Assembly: GCF_017744675.1 (NCBI RefSeq)
Contig: NZ_JAGIAV010000006.1
Span: 62,001 to 126,000 of the forward strand
Length of the DNA stretch: 64,000 nt
From: Flavobacterium sp.
Lineage (GTDB): Bacteria; Bacteroidota; Bacteroidia; Flavobacteriales; Flavobacteriaceae
Reading direction: 5' to 3'
Part shown: positions 1-9,602 of the stretch, one piece after another
Layout of the letters: every line of letters begins with the position of its first letter
How positions within the stretch are numbered: position 1 is the stretch's first letter
Position numbers and translations under genes: made by a program
The notes under the pieces: model-generated
What the model was told of the DNA's origin: nothing
Database searches by the model: none
The model's input: the letters and a program-made list of their open reading frames with translations, nothing else

Positions 1-1
1 A

Positions 2-2806
2 ACTACAACAGATTTTGATGGTAAATTTAGCCTTCAGGTAGCCGTAGGAAGTGCGATCGAAGTTTCGTTTATCGGATCGACAACACAAAAAGTTCAGATT
101 ACAGCAAATACTTCTAATTATGAAGTGCGCTTGCAAAATGACGGATATACATTGGCAGAAGTTCAGGTAGTTTCTGTAGGTTACGGAAAAGTGAAAAAAT
201 CAGATTTGACTGGAGCTATTTCTACCGTTGGAGCAGATGATTTAGTAAAAGGAACTATTGGTTCTACAGAGCAGGTTTTGCAAGGAAAAGTGGCAGGATT
301 GAATATTATTCGCCCTTCTGGAGATCCAGCAGCGGGTTCTACAATCCGTCTTCGTGGAGGAACTTCTTTAACAGCAAGCAACAGTCCGCTAATTGTGGTC
401 GATGGTATTGCAGGAGTTGATATTAACGTAGTGCAGCCTTCAGACATTAAGTCGGTTGACGTTCTTAAAGATGCTTCGGCGACAGCAATTTATGGTTCTC
501 GTGGAGCAAATGGGGTAATTATGATTACTACAAAATCTGGAACAAAAGGAGTTTCTGTTGTGTATAACGGACAAACAGGTGTTGGCTTTGTGAATGATAA
601 TTTGGATCTTCTTTCAGCAAATCAGTGGAGAGGATATGTTCGTCAAAATCAAATTGCAGATGCGGTAGATTATGGAGCAAATACCAATTGGCAGAAAGCA
701 ATTGAACAAACTGCTATTTCTCAATCGCATACTTTAAGCATTAATTCTGGTAAAGCAGACAGCGGTTTTAGAACTTCGCTTTCTTACCTAAACAATCAAG
801 GTGTAATAAAAAGATCTGGTTTGGAGAGATTAAGCGGAAATGTTAGTGCTTACCAATTTCTTGGAGATAACAAAGAAGTGAAATTTGATATGGGATTATT
901 TGCAAATATTGACAAATGGCACCCAATTGATTACAGAATTTTTGAAAGAGCTTATAACTTAAATCCAACGATTCCGGTTTACGATGCCAACGGAAATTTT
1001 AGTGTGGTAACAGGAAATATTTACGAAAATCCAGTTGAGATTTTAACCAACAGAACTGTTGATAACGAAAGACACAGACTTTTAGGTTACTTTAAAACGG
1101 ATGTAAAATTCTTGAATGACTTTACTGCGACAGCCAATATTTCGTTGGAGCATAATGCTGTAAAAGGAGGTACTTACAAACCATCTTATGCCGTTATGGA
1201 AGGGCAGACTGAAGGCGGATTTGCACAAAGAACGTATGCAGAATATACCAATGCACAAGGCGAGCTATATGTAAATTACAGCAAAGTAATTGACAAGCAT
1301 AACATTAGTGCTTTGGCTGGATATTCTTACCTTGAAAATATCTACCAAGGTTTTGGAGCGCAAAGAGGAGGTTTCGTAACAGATGCTTTCAGTTATAATA
1401 ATTTAGGAGCTGGTTACAACTATCGCTTAAACGATGTGTATTCATACAAAGGAAAATCAAATTTAGTGTCTTTTTATGCTCGTGCTAACTATGGTTACGA
1501 TGGTAAATATTTATTGACTGCAACAGTAAGACGTGACGGATCAAGCCGTTTTGGAGAAAATAATAAATGGGGAACTTTCCCTTCGGCTTCAGCAGCTTGG
1601 AGAATTTCTAACGAAGAATTTATGCAATCTTCAAAAGGTTGGTTAGACAATTTGAAATTGAGAGTTGGTTACGGAGTTACTGGAAATCAAGATGGAATTG
1701 GAGAGTATAAATCGCTTTCTATTTTAGGAGTTGGAAGCGACAGTTATTATGATCCAATTACAAAAACGTGGAGTTTGGCTTATTCTCCAAAACAAAATCC
1801 GAATCCTGATTTGAAATGGGAATCTACAGAGCAAGTTAACGTTGGTTTCGATTTCGGACTTTTCAATAGAATTACAGGATCTTTTGAGTGGTATTCTAAA
1901 ACAACAAAAGATTTATTATACACTTATGAAGTGCCTCAGCCTCCATATTTAGTAGGAACAATGTTGGCAAACGTTGGTGAAATGTCAAACAAAGGAGTAG
2001 AGTTAACATTGAATGCTGACATTATTAAAGGAGATAAATTCAATTGGAGTGCTAATTTAACTCTTGGACACAACGTTCAGAAAATTGAAAAATTGTCAAA
2101 CCCAACCTATAAAACAGATGTTATCTACAGCGGATCTCTTCACGGTTTAGCAGGTATGTCGGGACAATATTCTCAGATTATTGCTGAAGGATATCCTGTT
2201 GGAACCTTCTGGGGATTCAAAAATGCTGGTTTAGATGCTAACGGAAAAATACAGTACTATAATGCGGCAGGGCAAGTAGTTGCTGAAAATGCATTGGTTG
2301 ACGCGGACAAAACAGATTTAGGAAACATTCAGCCAGATTTGACTTTAGGTATTGGAATGAATTTTACTTATGGAAATTTTGATCTTGGATTTTCTGGATA
2401 CGGAATGTTCGGCCAAAAAGCTTTAAATGCGACAAACATGATGTTAAACGATCCGAACAGATTGCCAGCTTTTAATGTGCCAGATTCTTTCTTAAGCAGC
2501 GGCATTACTTCGTCTCCTAAATATTCAGATTACTGGATCGAAGACGCTTCTTTCTTTAGACTTCAAACTTTGACTTTTGGTTATACTTTACCATTGAAAT
2601 ACAAAAAATCTAAATTTAGAATGTATGTAATGGGCGAAAACTTATTTGTAATTACAGGTTACAAAGGTGTAGATCCAGAGATTGGTTTAAATGCTCAGGA
2701 CGGCGCAGATCAAACGGGATTGGCGGCTCCTGGTATTGATAAATACAATAATTATCCTCGACCAACTACAATTTCTGTTGGATTAAATTTTACGCTGAAT
2801 AATTAA
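2..2806 (+). CDS. SusC/RagA-family TonB-linked outer membrane protein (5' partial)
   Basis: TonB-dependent outer-membrane transporter that imports oligosaccharides together with its SusD lipoprotein. The open frame runs unbroken from base 2, so the signal peptide and the start of the carboxypeptidase-regulatory-like domain lie outside the window; the visible start (TDFDGKFSL) is the end of that domain. Next comes the plug domain with the typical SusC signature GYGKVKKSDLTGA, then IVVDGI, DVLKDASATAIYGSRGANGV and a long beta-barrel ending in aromatic-rich strands (VGLNFTLNN). A GTG at 125 is internal and should not be taken as the start. SusD follows 29 bases downstream. The substrate cannot be read from the sequence; the neighbouring GH97 and GH71/99-like enzymes suggest an alpha-linked glycan. 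Confidence 0.95.
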   Translation, partial: TTTDFDGKFSLQVAVGSAIEVSFIGSTTQKVQITANTSNYEVRLQNDGYTLAEVQVVSVGYGKVKKSDLTGAISTVGADDLVKGTIGSTEQVLQGKVAGLNIIRPSGDPAAGSTIRLRGGTSLTASNSPLIVVDGIAGVDINVVQPSDIKSVDVLKDASATAIYGSRGANGVIMITTKSGTKGVSVVYNGQTGVGFVNDNLDLLSANQWRGYVRQNQIADAVDYGANTNWQKAIEQTAISQSHTLSINSGKADSGFRTSLSYLNNQGVIKRSGLERLSGNVSAYQFLGDNKEVKFDMGLFANIDKWHPIDYRIFERAYNLNPTIPVYDANGNFSVVTGNIYENPVEILTNRTVDNERHRLLGYFKTDVKFLNDFTATANISLEHNAVKGGTYKPSYAVMEGQTEGGFAQRTYAEYTNAQGELYVNYSKVIDKHNISALAGYSYLENIYQGFGAQRGGFVTDAFSYNNLGAGYNYRLNDVYSYKGKSNLVSFYARANYGYDGKYLLTATVRRDGSSRFGENNKWGTFPSASAAWRISNEEFMQSSKGWLDNLKLRVGYGVTGNQDGIGEYKSLSILGVGSDSYYDPITKTWSLAYSPKQNPNPDLKWESTEQVNVGFDFGLFNRITGSFEWYSKTTKDLLYTYEVPQPPYLVGTMLANVGEMSNKGVELTLNADIIKGDKFNWSANLTLGHNVQKIEKLSNPTYKTDVIYSGSLHGLAGMSGQYSQIIAEGYPVGTFWGFKNAGLDANGKIQYYNAAGQVVAENALVDADKTDLGNIQPDLTLGIGMNFTYGNFDLGFSGYGMFGQKALNATNMMLNDPNRLPAFNVPDSFLSSGITSSPKYSDYWIEDASFFRLQTLTFGYTLPLKYKKSKFRMYVMGENLFVITGYKGVDPEIGLNAQDGADQTGLAAPGIDKYNNYPRPTTISVGLNFTLNN

Positions 2807-2835
2807 GCGAATTTGCTAACCATAAAATATTAACA

Positions 2836-4341
2836 ATGAAAATCAAAATAACAGCAGCAATACTTTTAAGCATGCTTTTTACGGTATCATGTACTGATTT
2901 GAACGAACAGTTGTATGATCAGGTAGAAGATGGAAATTTCGGAAATACATCCAAAGAAATCGATGCGCTGGTAGGTGGAGCTTATTCTTCGTTAAGAGGA
3001 TTCTCTGATGCGATCTCAAATAACTTTCCAACTTGCGAATATGTTTTCTTTTTGAATGAAGTGGTTTCAGATGAAGCTACAATTCCGACAAGAGGTACAA
3101 ACTGGTACGATGGCGGACAATACCAAGATGCCCAAAAACATACTTGGAAAGCAGATAACAGAATGATTCTTTCGGCTTGGCGTTACAATTACACTGGAAT
3201 TGCTAAGATCAACGCAATCATTTATCAAATCAACAAATCATCTCTTAGCGAAAAATCAAAAGAACCGATTTTTGCAGAATTAAAAGCGCTTAGAGCTTAT
3301 TATTACTACAATCTTTTAGATTTGTTCGGAAATGTGCCAATTGTAACCAATTTTGAAGATACAGATCTTCCAAGCAATTCAACAAGAAAACAGGTTTATG
3401 ATTTTGTTGAAAAAGAATTGACAGACGCTATTCCGTATTTGAATCCAAATCCAGTGTATTCTAAATTGACTAAAAATGTAGCCTATTCTATTTTGGCTAG
3501 ATTGTATCTTAATTCAGAAGCCTTCATTGGTCAACCTCGTTGGCAGGATTGCATCAATATGTGCCAGAAAGTTACAGGATATAGTTTAACGCCAGATTTC
3601 TTTGCCAACTTTGTAACCGAGAATCAAACCTCTCCTGAAATTATTTTTGCGATTCCGTACGATTCAAAAGCAGGAACAGTTGGAAATTACATGAACTCCA
3701 TGTCTTGCCATTACAACCAAAAATTGGCTATTTCGGCAATTCCAAACAATTATCCTTGGAGCGCAAACGGAATGTGCGCACAGCCAGGAGTGTATTCTTC
3801 TTTTGCAGATACAGACAAAAGAAAAAAATGTATGCTAGAGGGCGATCAGATCAATTTGGCAACAGGATCTGTGATTATTATGGACAACGGAGAACCATTG
3901 ACATACACAGAAAATCTAACAAGTCTGGAAAATGCAAAAGAAAATGAAGGAGTTCGTTTGCATAAATACGAAATGAAAGCAGGAGAACAATGGGAGCGTG
4001 ATCACGATTTTGTTTTAATCCGTTATTCAGAAATCTTAATGATGCAGGCAGAATGTTATGTTCGCTTAGGTTCGCCAGATTTAGCCAGACCATTTGTACA
4101 GCAAGTGGCAGCTCGTGCAGGCGAAGAATTGCCAGCAACGATAGACCTTGCGTTTATAGATCAAGAACTGTTGAAAGAATTCACATTTGAAGGAAGAAGA
4201 AGAACAGATAATATCCGTTTTGGAACATTCTTTTTGCCATGGTGGTCAAAAGGTCCAACAGAGAAATACAGAGCAATTTTTCCAATTCCAAGCACCGTTT
4301 TAACAACAAATAAAAACCTAAAACAGAATCCTGGGTATTAG
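2836..4341 (+). CDS. SusD/RagB-family nutrient-binding outer membrane lipoprotein
   Basis: Surface glycan-binding lipoprotein that caps the SusC transporter. The N terminus is a lipoprotein signal (MKIKITAAILLSMLFTVSC, lipobox Cys about residue 19). The N-terminal TPR-like part contains AELKALRAYYYYNLLDLFGNVPIV, a family hallmark, and the C terminus has the usual ELLKEFTFEGRRRTDNIRFG and IFPIPSTVLTTNKNLKQNPGY segments. At 501 residues it has family-typical length. It starts 29 bases after SusC and is surely co-transcribed with it. A hairpin terminator follows its stop codon, so the two glycosidase genes downstream may be expressed at a lower level or from their own promoter. Confidence 0.95.
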   Translation: MKIKITAAILLSMLFTVSCTDLNEQLYDQVEDGNFGNTSKEIDALVGGAYSSLRGFSDAISNNFPTCEYVFFLNEVVSDEATIPTRGTNWYDGGQYQDAQKHTWKADNRMILSAWRYNYTGIAKINAIIYQINKSSLSEKSKEPIFAELKALRAYYYYNLLDLFGNVPIVTNFEDTDLPSNSTRKQVYDFVEKELTDAIPYLNPNPVYSKLTKNVAYSILARLYLNSEAFIGQPRWQDCINMCQKVTGYSLTPDFFANFVTENQTSPEIIFAIPYDSKAGTVGNYMNSMSCHYNQKLAISAIPNNYPWSANGMCAQPGVYSSFADTDKRKKCMLEGDQINLATGSVIIMDNGEPLTYTENLTSLENAKENEGVRLHKYEMKAGEQWERDHDFVLIRYSEILMMQAECYVRLGSPDLARPFVQQVAARAGEELPATIDLAFIDQELLKEFTFEGRRRTDNIRFGTFFLPWWSKGPTEKYRAIFPIPSTVLTTNKNLKQNPGY

Positions 4342-4351
4342 GTTATTAAAG

Positions 4352-4396
4352 TGTCAGTCTTCCATGTTGGTTAGTCGTGGAAGGCTGACATGTTTT
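4352..4396 (+). terminator. Hairpin terminator after susD
   Basis: Arms 4352-4366 and 4376-4390 (TGTCAGTCTTCCATG against CGTGGAAGGCTGACA) pair over 15 positions with two G-T wobbles, and a short T run (TGTTTT) follows. It sits just after the SusD stop codon and may partly separate SusC/SusD from the glycosidase genes. Confidence 0.7.
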
Positions 4397-4432
4397 AAAA
4401 GATTGTCAAAGGTTTTTAGTATTCATATGAAA

Positions 4433-4584
4433 AGCTCCAGAGGAGCTAAATATTTATAGAATTATTTATGAATAACAAGCAGAGCTCCATAGGAGCGGCA
4501 TATAGACGTAATAATATTTCACCCCGCTGGGGTTCGTTTGATATTCTGAATGGATTTTCTATAAATATACCGTCCCGCTGGGAC
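4433..4584. repeat. Modular mini-hairpin repeat cluster
   Basis: This 312-base gene-free stretch between susD and the next gene holds four short hairpins, each with a stem of 4-6 bp and a three-base loop: AGCTCC-aga-GGAGCT (4433-4447), GCTCC-ata-GGAGC (4484-4496), ACCCC-gct-GGGGT (4521-4533) and GTCCC-gct-GGGAC (4572-4584). The tail after the first (AAATATTTATAGAA) is inverted before the last (TTCTATAAATATA), so the cluster is roughly head-to-head, like a BIME of REP elements. The same family recurs near 42.7 kb and 56 kb. Confidence 0.75.
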
Positions 4585-4653
4585 TTATTAATTTGAAAAA
4601 AAAATCCCTTTCTAATCTTTTAATCTGTGGCTAAAAAATAAAATATTCTCAAT

Positions 4654-5898
4654 ATGAAAAGATATATCACATCGTTGGTTTTTGGGTTAATGAGCATTGC
4701 TATGGTTGCCGGATGCAGCAGCGATGACAAAGGCTCAGACAAACCAGTAGAACCAGAAAAAACAGCCCCTGTTGCGATTGAGAAAACCAACAGCACCAAG
4801 ATTTATATGCATTATATGCCGTGGTTTGAAACCAACGAAAGCAGTGCCGATAAAAAATGGGGATATCACTGGACAATGGCAAACAAAAATCCGAACAGCG
4901 TAGGAGCAAACGGCCGAAGAGAAATTGCATCATACTATTATCCGCTGATTGGACCTTATCACTCAGGAGATAAAAATGTGATCGAAAATCATTTACTGTT
5001 GATGAAATATTCAGGAATTGACGGAATTCTGATTGATTGGTACGGCACTTATGATGTGAACGATTACAGAATGGTCAAAGAAAATACAGAGCAGCTTATC
5101 GAAATGCTTGACAAAGTTGGTTTAGAATATGCCATTGTTTACGAAGATCGATTTTTGACCAATGTTGTTAATGCAGGAAAAGCAATTTCGGTAACCAGCG
5201 CGGCCAAAACCGATTTGGCTTATGTAGAAAAGAATTATTTTACTGATGCTAATTATATCAAGATTAATGGAAAACCACTGTTAATGAATTTTGGACCAAT
5301 TGTATTAAAGACCCCAGCTGAATGGACAAACGTCTTTAATACTTTAACAGCAAAACCAACTTTCTTGACACTTTGGGATCACTCTTCGATGGCAGGAGAA
5401 AATGCTTCTGGCGAATATGCGTGGGTGTATAAAGACAACAGTTTCCTAACAAATTTCTACACCAATACCAAACCAAAGTTAGGAGTTGCAATGGGAAGCG
5501 CGTATCCTGGTTTTAAAGATTTTTATGCCGAAGGCGGAGGTGGTGCAGCTATAGGATGGACGATTGAACACAACAACGGAGCGACATTGGATGAAACGCT
5601 TGCTTTGGCAAAAAATGCAAATGTAAATTACCTGCAGCTGATTACATGGAATGATTTCGGAGAGGGAACTATGGTGGAGCCAACAGTTGAATTTGGCTAT
5701 TCTTTTATCGAAAAAATAAAAACTTTTGCTGGAGTAAAAAACACAGAAAGTGTATTTCCAGATATAAGCAAATTGTATGATTTACGCGTACAGAAAAAAG
5801 GAAATATCGAAGCCCAGAAAAAACTCGACCAAGCGTTTAATTATTTTGTTTCGATGCAGCCAGCAAAAGCAAAACAAATAATAAGCGAAATAAAATAG
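4654..5898 (+). CDS. GH71/GH99-like glycoside hydrolase lipoprotein
   Basis: Probable secreted glycosidase of the GH71/GH99-like (beta/alpha)8 group; GH99 members are endo-acting alpha-mannanases and GH71 members alpha-1,3-glucanases. The lipoprotein signal ends at AMVAGC (Cys about residue 21), followed by an acidic/Ser-rich linker. Family features are MHYMPWFE near residue 50, YYPLIGPYHSGD, GIDGILIDWYG, and the C-terminal ITWNDFGEGTMVEPT motif. GH99 enzymes usually have WNEW.EG with two catalytic glutamates three residues apart; here the pair is Asp334 and Glu337, so exact specificity is uncertain. It lies 25 bases before the GH97 gene, so the two are probably co-transcribed and serve the upstream SusC/SusD. 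Confidence 0.85.
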   Translation: MKRYITSLVFGLMSIAMVAGCSSDDKGSDKPVEPEKTAPVAIEKTNSTKIYMHYMPWFETNESSADKKWGYHWTMANKNPNSVGANGRREIASYYYPLIGPYHSGDKNVIENHLLLMKYSGIDGILIDWYGTYDVNDYRMVKENTEQLIEMLDKVGLEYAIVYEDRFLTNVVNAGKAISVTSAAKTDLAYVEKNYFTDANYIKINGKPLLMNFGPIVLKTPAEWTNVFNTLTAKPTFLTLWDHSSMAGENASGEYAWVYKDNSFLTNFYTNTKPKLGVAMGSAYPGFKDFYAEGGGGAAIGWTIEHNNGATLDETLALAKNANVNYLQLITWNDFGEGTMVEPTVEFGYSFIEKIKTFAGVKNTESVFPDISKLYDLRVQKKGNIEAQKKLDQAFNYFVSMQPAKAKQIISEIK

Positions 5899-5923
5899 AG
5901 CTGTAATTAATACAATTTAAATA

Positions 5924-7942
5924 ATGAAAAACAGAAAATATAGATACTGTATAGTAGCCTTTGCCTCGATGCTCGTGATGGCATGCAGTACTAAAAAAAC
6001 GTATAAAATCAGTTCTCCTGAAAAGATCTCTGAATTAACTTTTGAACTAACGCCTTCCGGACAGCCTCAATACAGTTTTTCTTCAAACGGAAAATCGGTT
6101 ATAGAGCCTTCTCTTATGGGATTTGAATTTCAAGGTTTAGCCAAAATGACCGATGGTTTTGAAGTTGTTTCAACAGAAGAAAAATCGGCAGATGAAACTT
6201 GGGAACAGCCTTGGGGCGAATTCAAAAAAGTGAGAGATCACCATAACGAACTTATTGTTCACTTAAAAGAAGCAAAAGGAGAAGAGCGTTTGGTTGATAT
6301 TATCTTTAGAGTTTTTGATGATGGAGTAGGATTTCGTTATGAATTTCCGAAACAGCCTCATTTAGGAAAAGTCAAAATTTCTAATGAAGTAACGCAGTTT
6401 ACGTTTAAAGACAATAACGAAGTTTGGTGGATTCCTGTTCACCGTGAAAATAGTTATTACGAAAGCGAATACCGCAAAACCTTAATGAGCAAAACAGACA
6501 CCATTAATACGCCTGCAACTTTTGAAACTAAAGATAAATTGTATGTAGCCATTCATGAAGCCAACTTAACAGATTTTGCCTCAATGACGCTTTTAAAAAC
6601 TACAGACAAACAATACAAAAGTGATTTAGTGCCGTGGGCAGATGGTGTAAAAGTATATGCAGAAACACCTTTTAAAACACCTTGGAGAACTATTGTAGTA
6701 GGTCAAACTCCAGGAGATGTGGCAACTTCAACCATTATGCTAAATCTAAACGAGCCTTCAAAAATTGAAGATTTATCTTGGATTACACCTTCAAAATATA
6801 TCGGAATCTGGTGGGGAATGCATTTAGAAAAATATACTTGGGGACAAGGGCCAAAACATGGTGCAACAACCAAAAACACAAAAGAATACATAGATTTTGC
6901 CGCGAAAAATAATTTTGACGGAGTTTTGGTTGAAGGATGGAATGAAGGTTGGGATGGAGATTGGACAGCGGATGGTTCTGCTTTTAGTTTTACAAAAGCC
7001 TATCCCGATTTTAATTTGGAAGAAATTACCAAATATGCGGCTATGAAAAATGTTCGCTTAATCGGCCATCACGAAACGGCAGGAGCAACCAAAAATTACG
7101 AAAACCAATTGGAAGATGCATTCAAACTGTATCAAAAAATGGGAGTAAACTCGGTTAAAACAGGTTATGTAAACAAATATTTGGATAAAAAAGAATGGCA
7201 CGATAGCCAATATGGAGCACGTCATTACAGAAAAGTAATAGAAACTGCTGCTAAATACCATATCATGATCGATAACCACGAACCAATGAAAGGAACTGGT
7301 TTACAGCGTACCTATCCGAACTTTATGTCGCAAGAAGGCGGACGCGGACAAGAATATAATGCATGGTCTGTAGATGGAGGAAATACACCAGAACATTTAA
7401 CTACTTTGCCGTTTACAAGAATGCTCTCCGGACCGTTTGATTACACGCCAGGAAATTTCAATTTTGATTACAAAACGCCTTCTGGTGCAAAAGTGCAGAC
7501 AACTTTGGCAAATCAATTGGCATTGTATGTCATTATTTTTAGTCCGTTGCAAATGGCTTCAGACTTGCCTGAAAACTATGAAGGAAAACCTGAATTTCAA
7601 TTCGTAAAAGAGGTGCCTTGCACTTGGTCTGACACCAAAGTTTTAGATTCTAAAATTGGAGAGTATACTACAATTGCTCGTAAAGACTGGGACGAGAAAA
7701 ATTGGTATTTGGGTTCTATTACCAATAGAAATGCAAGAGACTTAAAAGTTGCGCTTTCATTTTTGGATAAAAACAAAGAATACGAAGCAGAAATCTATGC
7801 CGACGGACCTGGAGCAAATTATAAAACAAATCCGTATCCTGTTGCAATCTCTAAACAGAAAGTAAACAGCAATACTGTTTTAGATATCAAATTGGCAGCT
7901 GGAGGAGGAACAGCTATAAAATTTACTCCAATCGAGAAGTAA
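5924..7942 (+). CDS. GH97 family alpha-glucosidase (SusB-like)
   Basis: Lipoprotein glycoside hydrolase of family GH97 that releases glucose from alpha-glucosides. The signal peptide ends at MLVMAC (Cys about residue 21). The N-terminal beta-sandwich (about 25-270) is followed by the (beta/alpha)8 barrel (IGIWWGMHLEKYTWGQG, VEGWNEGWDGDW) and a C-terminal beta domain. Glu384 (HHET), Glu453 (NHEP) and Glu477 (QEGGRGQE) are spaced 69 and 24 residues apart, exactly as I remember the catalytic glutamates 439, 508 and 532 of Bacteroides SusB. This argues for the inverting alpha-glucosidase branch rather than the retaining alpha-galactosidases. Its 672 residues are a little short of SusB. It is the last gene of the glycan locus. 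Confidence 0.93.
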   Translation: MKNRKYRYCIVAFASMLVMACSTKKTYKISSPEKISELTFELTPSGQPQYSFSSNGKSVIEPSLMGFEFQGLAKMTDGFEVVSTEEKSADETWEQPWGEFKKVRDHHNELIVHLKEAKGEERLVDIIFRVFDDGVGFRYEFPKQPHLGKVKISNEVTQFTFKDNNEVWWIPVHRENSYYESEYRKTLMSKTDTINTPATFETKDKLYVAIHEANLTDFASMTLLKTTDKQYKSDLVPWADGVKVYAETPFKTPWRTIVVGQTPGDVATSTIMLNLNEPSKIEDLSWITPSKYIGIWWGMHLEKYTWGQGPKHGATTKNTKEYIDFAAKNNFDGVLVEGWNEGWDGDWTADGSAFSFTKAYPDFNLEEITKYAAMKNVRLIGHHETAGATKNYENQLEDAFKLYQKMGVNSVKTGYVNKYLDKKEWHDSQYGARHYRKVIETAAKYHIMIDNHEPMKGTGLQRTYPNFMSQEGGRGQEYNAWSVDGGNTPEHLTTLPFTRMLSGPFDYTPGNFNFDYKTPSGAKVQTTLANQLALYVIIFSPLQMASDLPENYEGKPEFQFVKEVPCTWSDTKVLDSKIGEYTTIARKDWDEKNWYLGSITNRNARDLKVALSFLDKNKEYEAEIYADGPGANYKTNPYPVAISKQKVNSNTVLDIKLAAGGGTAIKFTPIEK

Positions 7943-8028
7943 GGTTCTAAGATGCTAAGGTTCTGAGGCTCTAAGAATGTTAAGATTATAAGTTATATTT
8001 TGAGTTAAGTAAGTTTAAGTTTGGTAAT

Positions 8029-8066
8029 AAACCCGATGGCTAAAAAGTTATCGGGTTTGTTTTTTA
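8029..8066 (+). terminator. Intrinsic terminator of the glycan locus
   Basis: Perfect 9-bp stem AAACCCGAT (8029-8037) / ATCGGGTTT (8050-8058), followed by a T-rich run, about 90 bases after the GH97 stop codon. The 90 bases before it hold degenerate CTAAG-type words. Confidence 0.8.
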
Positions 8067-8093
8067 TTATCGCTAAAAGAGGTTTATTGCAAT

Positions 8094-8284
8094 CCCGATA
8101 GCTATCGGGAGCTGTGATTGACGCAAAGCACGCTAAGATTTTTTTGTAAGAATTATTAAAATGAAAAGTTCGCCAAGCTTTGTGTAGATAAAACTTTGCG
8201 AACTTATTTTTTATACTTTGTATAGATTCTCAATAAATATACTTTGCGTAATTTGGGGTAAAAGAAACTCAGCGTGCTTTGCGC
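8094..8284. repeat. Nested inverted repeats in a gene-free spacer
   Basis: The spacer 7943-8328 has no gene. After the terminator it holds the 16-bp perfect palindrome CCCGATAGCTATCGGG (8094-8109), which occurs again at 60394-60409. It also has an outer inverted repeat ACGCAAAGCACGCT (8121-8134) / AGCGTGCTTTGCGC (8271-8284) and an inner one, AAGTTCGCCAAGCTTTG against CTTTGCGAACTT (about 8166-8205). It could end transcripts arriving from either side. Confidence 0.6.
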
Positions 8285-8328
8285 TAAAAAAAAACAATTG
8301 CCAAGAAGTTTTATCGGGTTTATTTTGG

Positions 8329-9459
8329 TTACGAAAAAGTACGCAGCATATTAACAGCATACGGATGATAGATAATAGTTTCGATCATTTTGGTTTGCAG
8401 TTGTGCTTCGTGTGCATAAACAAACATTCTTTTTTCGTAATCCTTTATCGCAGCTTCTATAGTTTTAAACTTTCCGTTGGTAAGATTATCGCATAAAACG
8501 ATGGTGTCCAAAAGTCCTGTGTTTACTCCCTGACCGGCAAAAGGAGGCATAACATGTGCAGCATCACCGATAAGAGTTATAGGCAAGGGGCGATTATTTT
8601 TCCAGGTTTTTAAGGGTATTTTTGTTGTAGAGCGTTTTATAAAAGAAGAGGTCGATCGAAACAATTCGTGGTAACATTCATGCCAGTTAGAACATCTTTT
8701 AGATATAAAAGAAATAATACTTTCGGTATCTTCAAAATCTAATTCATTATGACTAACCCATTCTTCGGGTTTTTTAAAAGTTAATGCATAGGTTAACATG
8801 TTATCATTTCTGGGATTTGCTGCTAATATATTCCCTTTGTGCGGGGCCAAGAGCATATTATTATTGCACAATTGATAAAATGCTGCACAATTTGATGCTG
8901 GTTCCAGCACATCACCCATTATAATAAAACTTCCGGTATATTCAATTTTTGCATCGGTAACGTAATCTCTTAATATGGACATTCCACCATTGGCTCCAAT
9001 AATAAAATCTGCCGTTGCAAAGTGACCATCTTCAAACTGTAAATGCCACTTCCTGTCAGCTGCAGTAACCGTGGTTAGTTTTTTATCCCAAACCACGGTA
9101 TTATTTGTTAGGCTTTCAAGTAAGATTTGCCGTAAATGATTTCTGTTTATTTCAGGATTAGCACGTTGTTCTTGGGCTGTCGTTTGTCGGGAGTATAATA
9201 TTTTGCCCTGCTCACTGGTAACAATTTTTCCCAATGGTATTGCCATTTCAAAATAACGCTCTAATAATCCTGCTCTTTTCAGGGCTTCTTGTCCAGATTT
9301 TTTATAAAGATTTAGCGTACTTCCTGAAATTCGCGTAGAGGCATCTTTATCTCTTTCGTAGACTGTTACCTCAATTCCTTTTTGTTGAAGTAATCTAGCC
9401 ATTGTAAGTCCGACAGGTCCAGCGCCAATAATTGCTATTTTATGGTTTTTTAATAACAT
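8329..9459 (-). CDS. Tet(X)-like FAD-dependent monooxygenase
   Basis: Flavin-dependent aromatic hydroxylase fold closely resembling the tetracycline-inactivating monooxygenase Tet(X). The N-terminal dinucleotide-binding loop GAGPVG (residues 12-17) is followed by LLQQKGIEVTVYERD, GSTLNLYKKSGQEALKRAGL, NPEINRNHLRQILL, IIGANGGMSILRDYV, and the second FAD motif GDAAHVMPPFAGQGVN (Asp299). These segments match what I remember of Tet(X) almost position by position, and the 376-residue length is also close (Tet(X) 388). Whether it acts on tetracyclines is unknown; many chromosomal homologues in this family have other or weak activities. It is a single gene, 143 bases downstream of a beta-barrel protein gene on the same strand. 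Confidence 0.88.
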   Translation of the reverse strand: MLLKNHKIAIIGAGPVGLTMARLLQQKGIEVTVYERDKDASTRISGSTLNLYKKSGQEALKRAGLLERYFEMAIPLGKIVTSEQGKILYSRQTTAQEQRANPEINRNHLRQILLESLTNNTVVWDKKLTTVTAADRKWHLQFEDGHFATADFIIGANGGMSILRDYVTDAKIEYTGSFIIMGDVLEPASNCAAFYQLCNNNMLLAPHKGNILAANPRNDNMLTYALTFKKPEEWVSHNELDFEDTESIISFISKRCSNWHECYHELFRSTSSFIKRSTTKIPLKTWKNNRPLPITLIGDAAHVMPPFAGQGVNTGLLDTIVLCDNLTNGKFKTIEAAIKDYEKRMFVYAHEAQLQTKMIETIIYHPYAVNMLRTFS

Positions 9460-9602
9460 AAGTCATACCTGTTTCGATTCAGTTGTTTTGAATTTGTGAT
9501 CGAAGCGAGTTTGTTTATGGCCTCTTGTTCGCTAAAAAAAATGTTTATGATTAAAAAAAACGTAGAACCTTAGCCCCTTAGTCCCTCAGTCCCTTAGAAC
9601 CT

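Noticed and set aside
8218-8496. Plus-strand frame of 92 residues
   Set aside because: Half lies in an inverted-repeat spacer and half is antisense to the Tet(X)-like gene.
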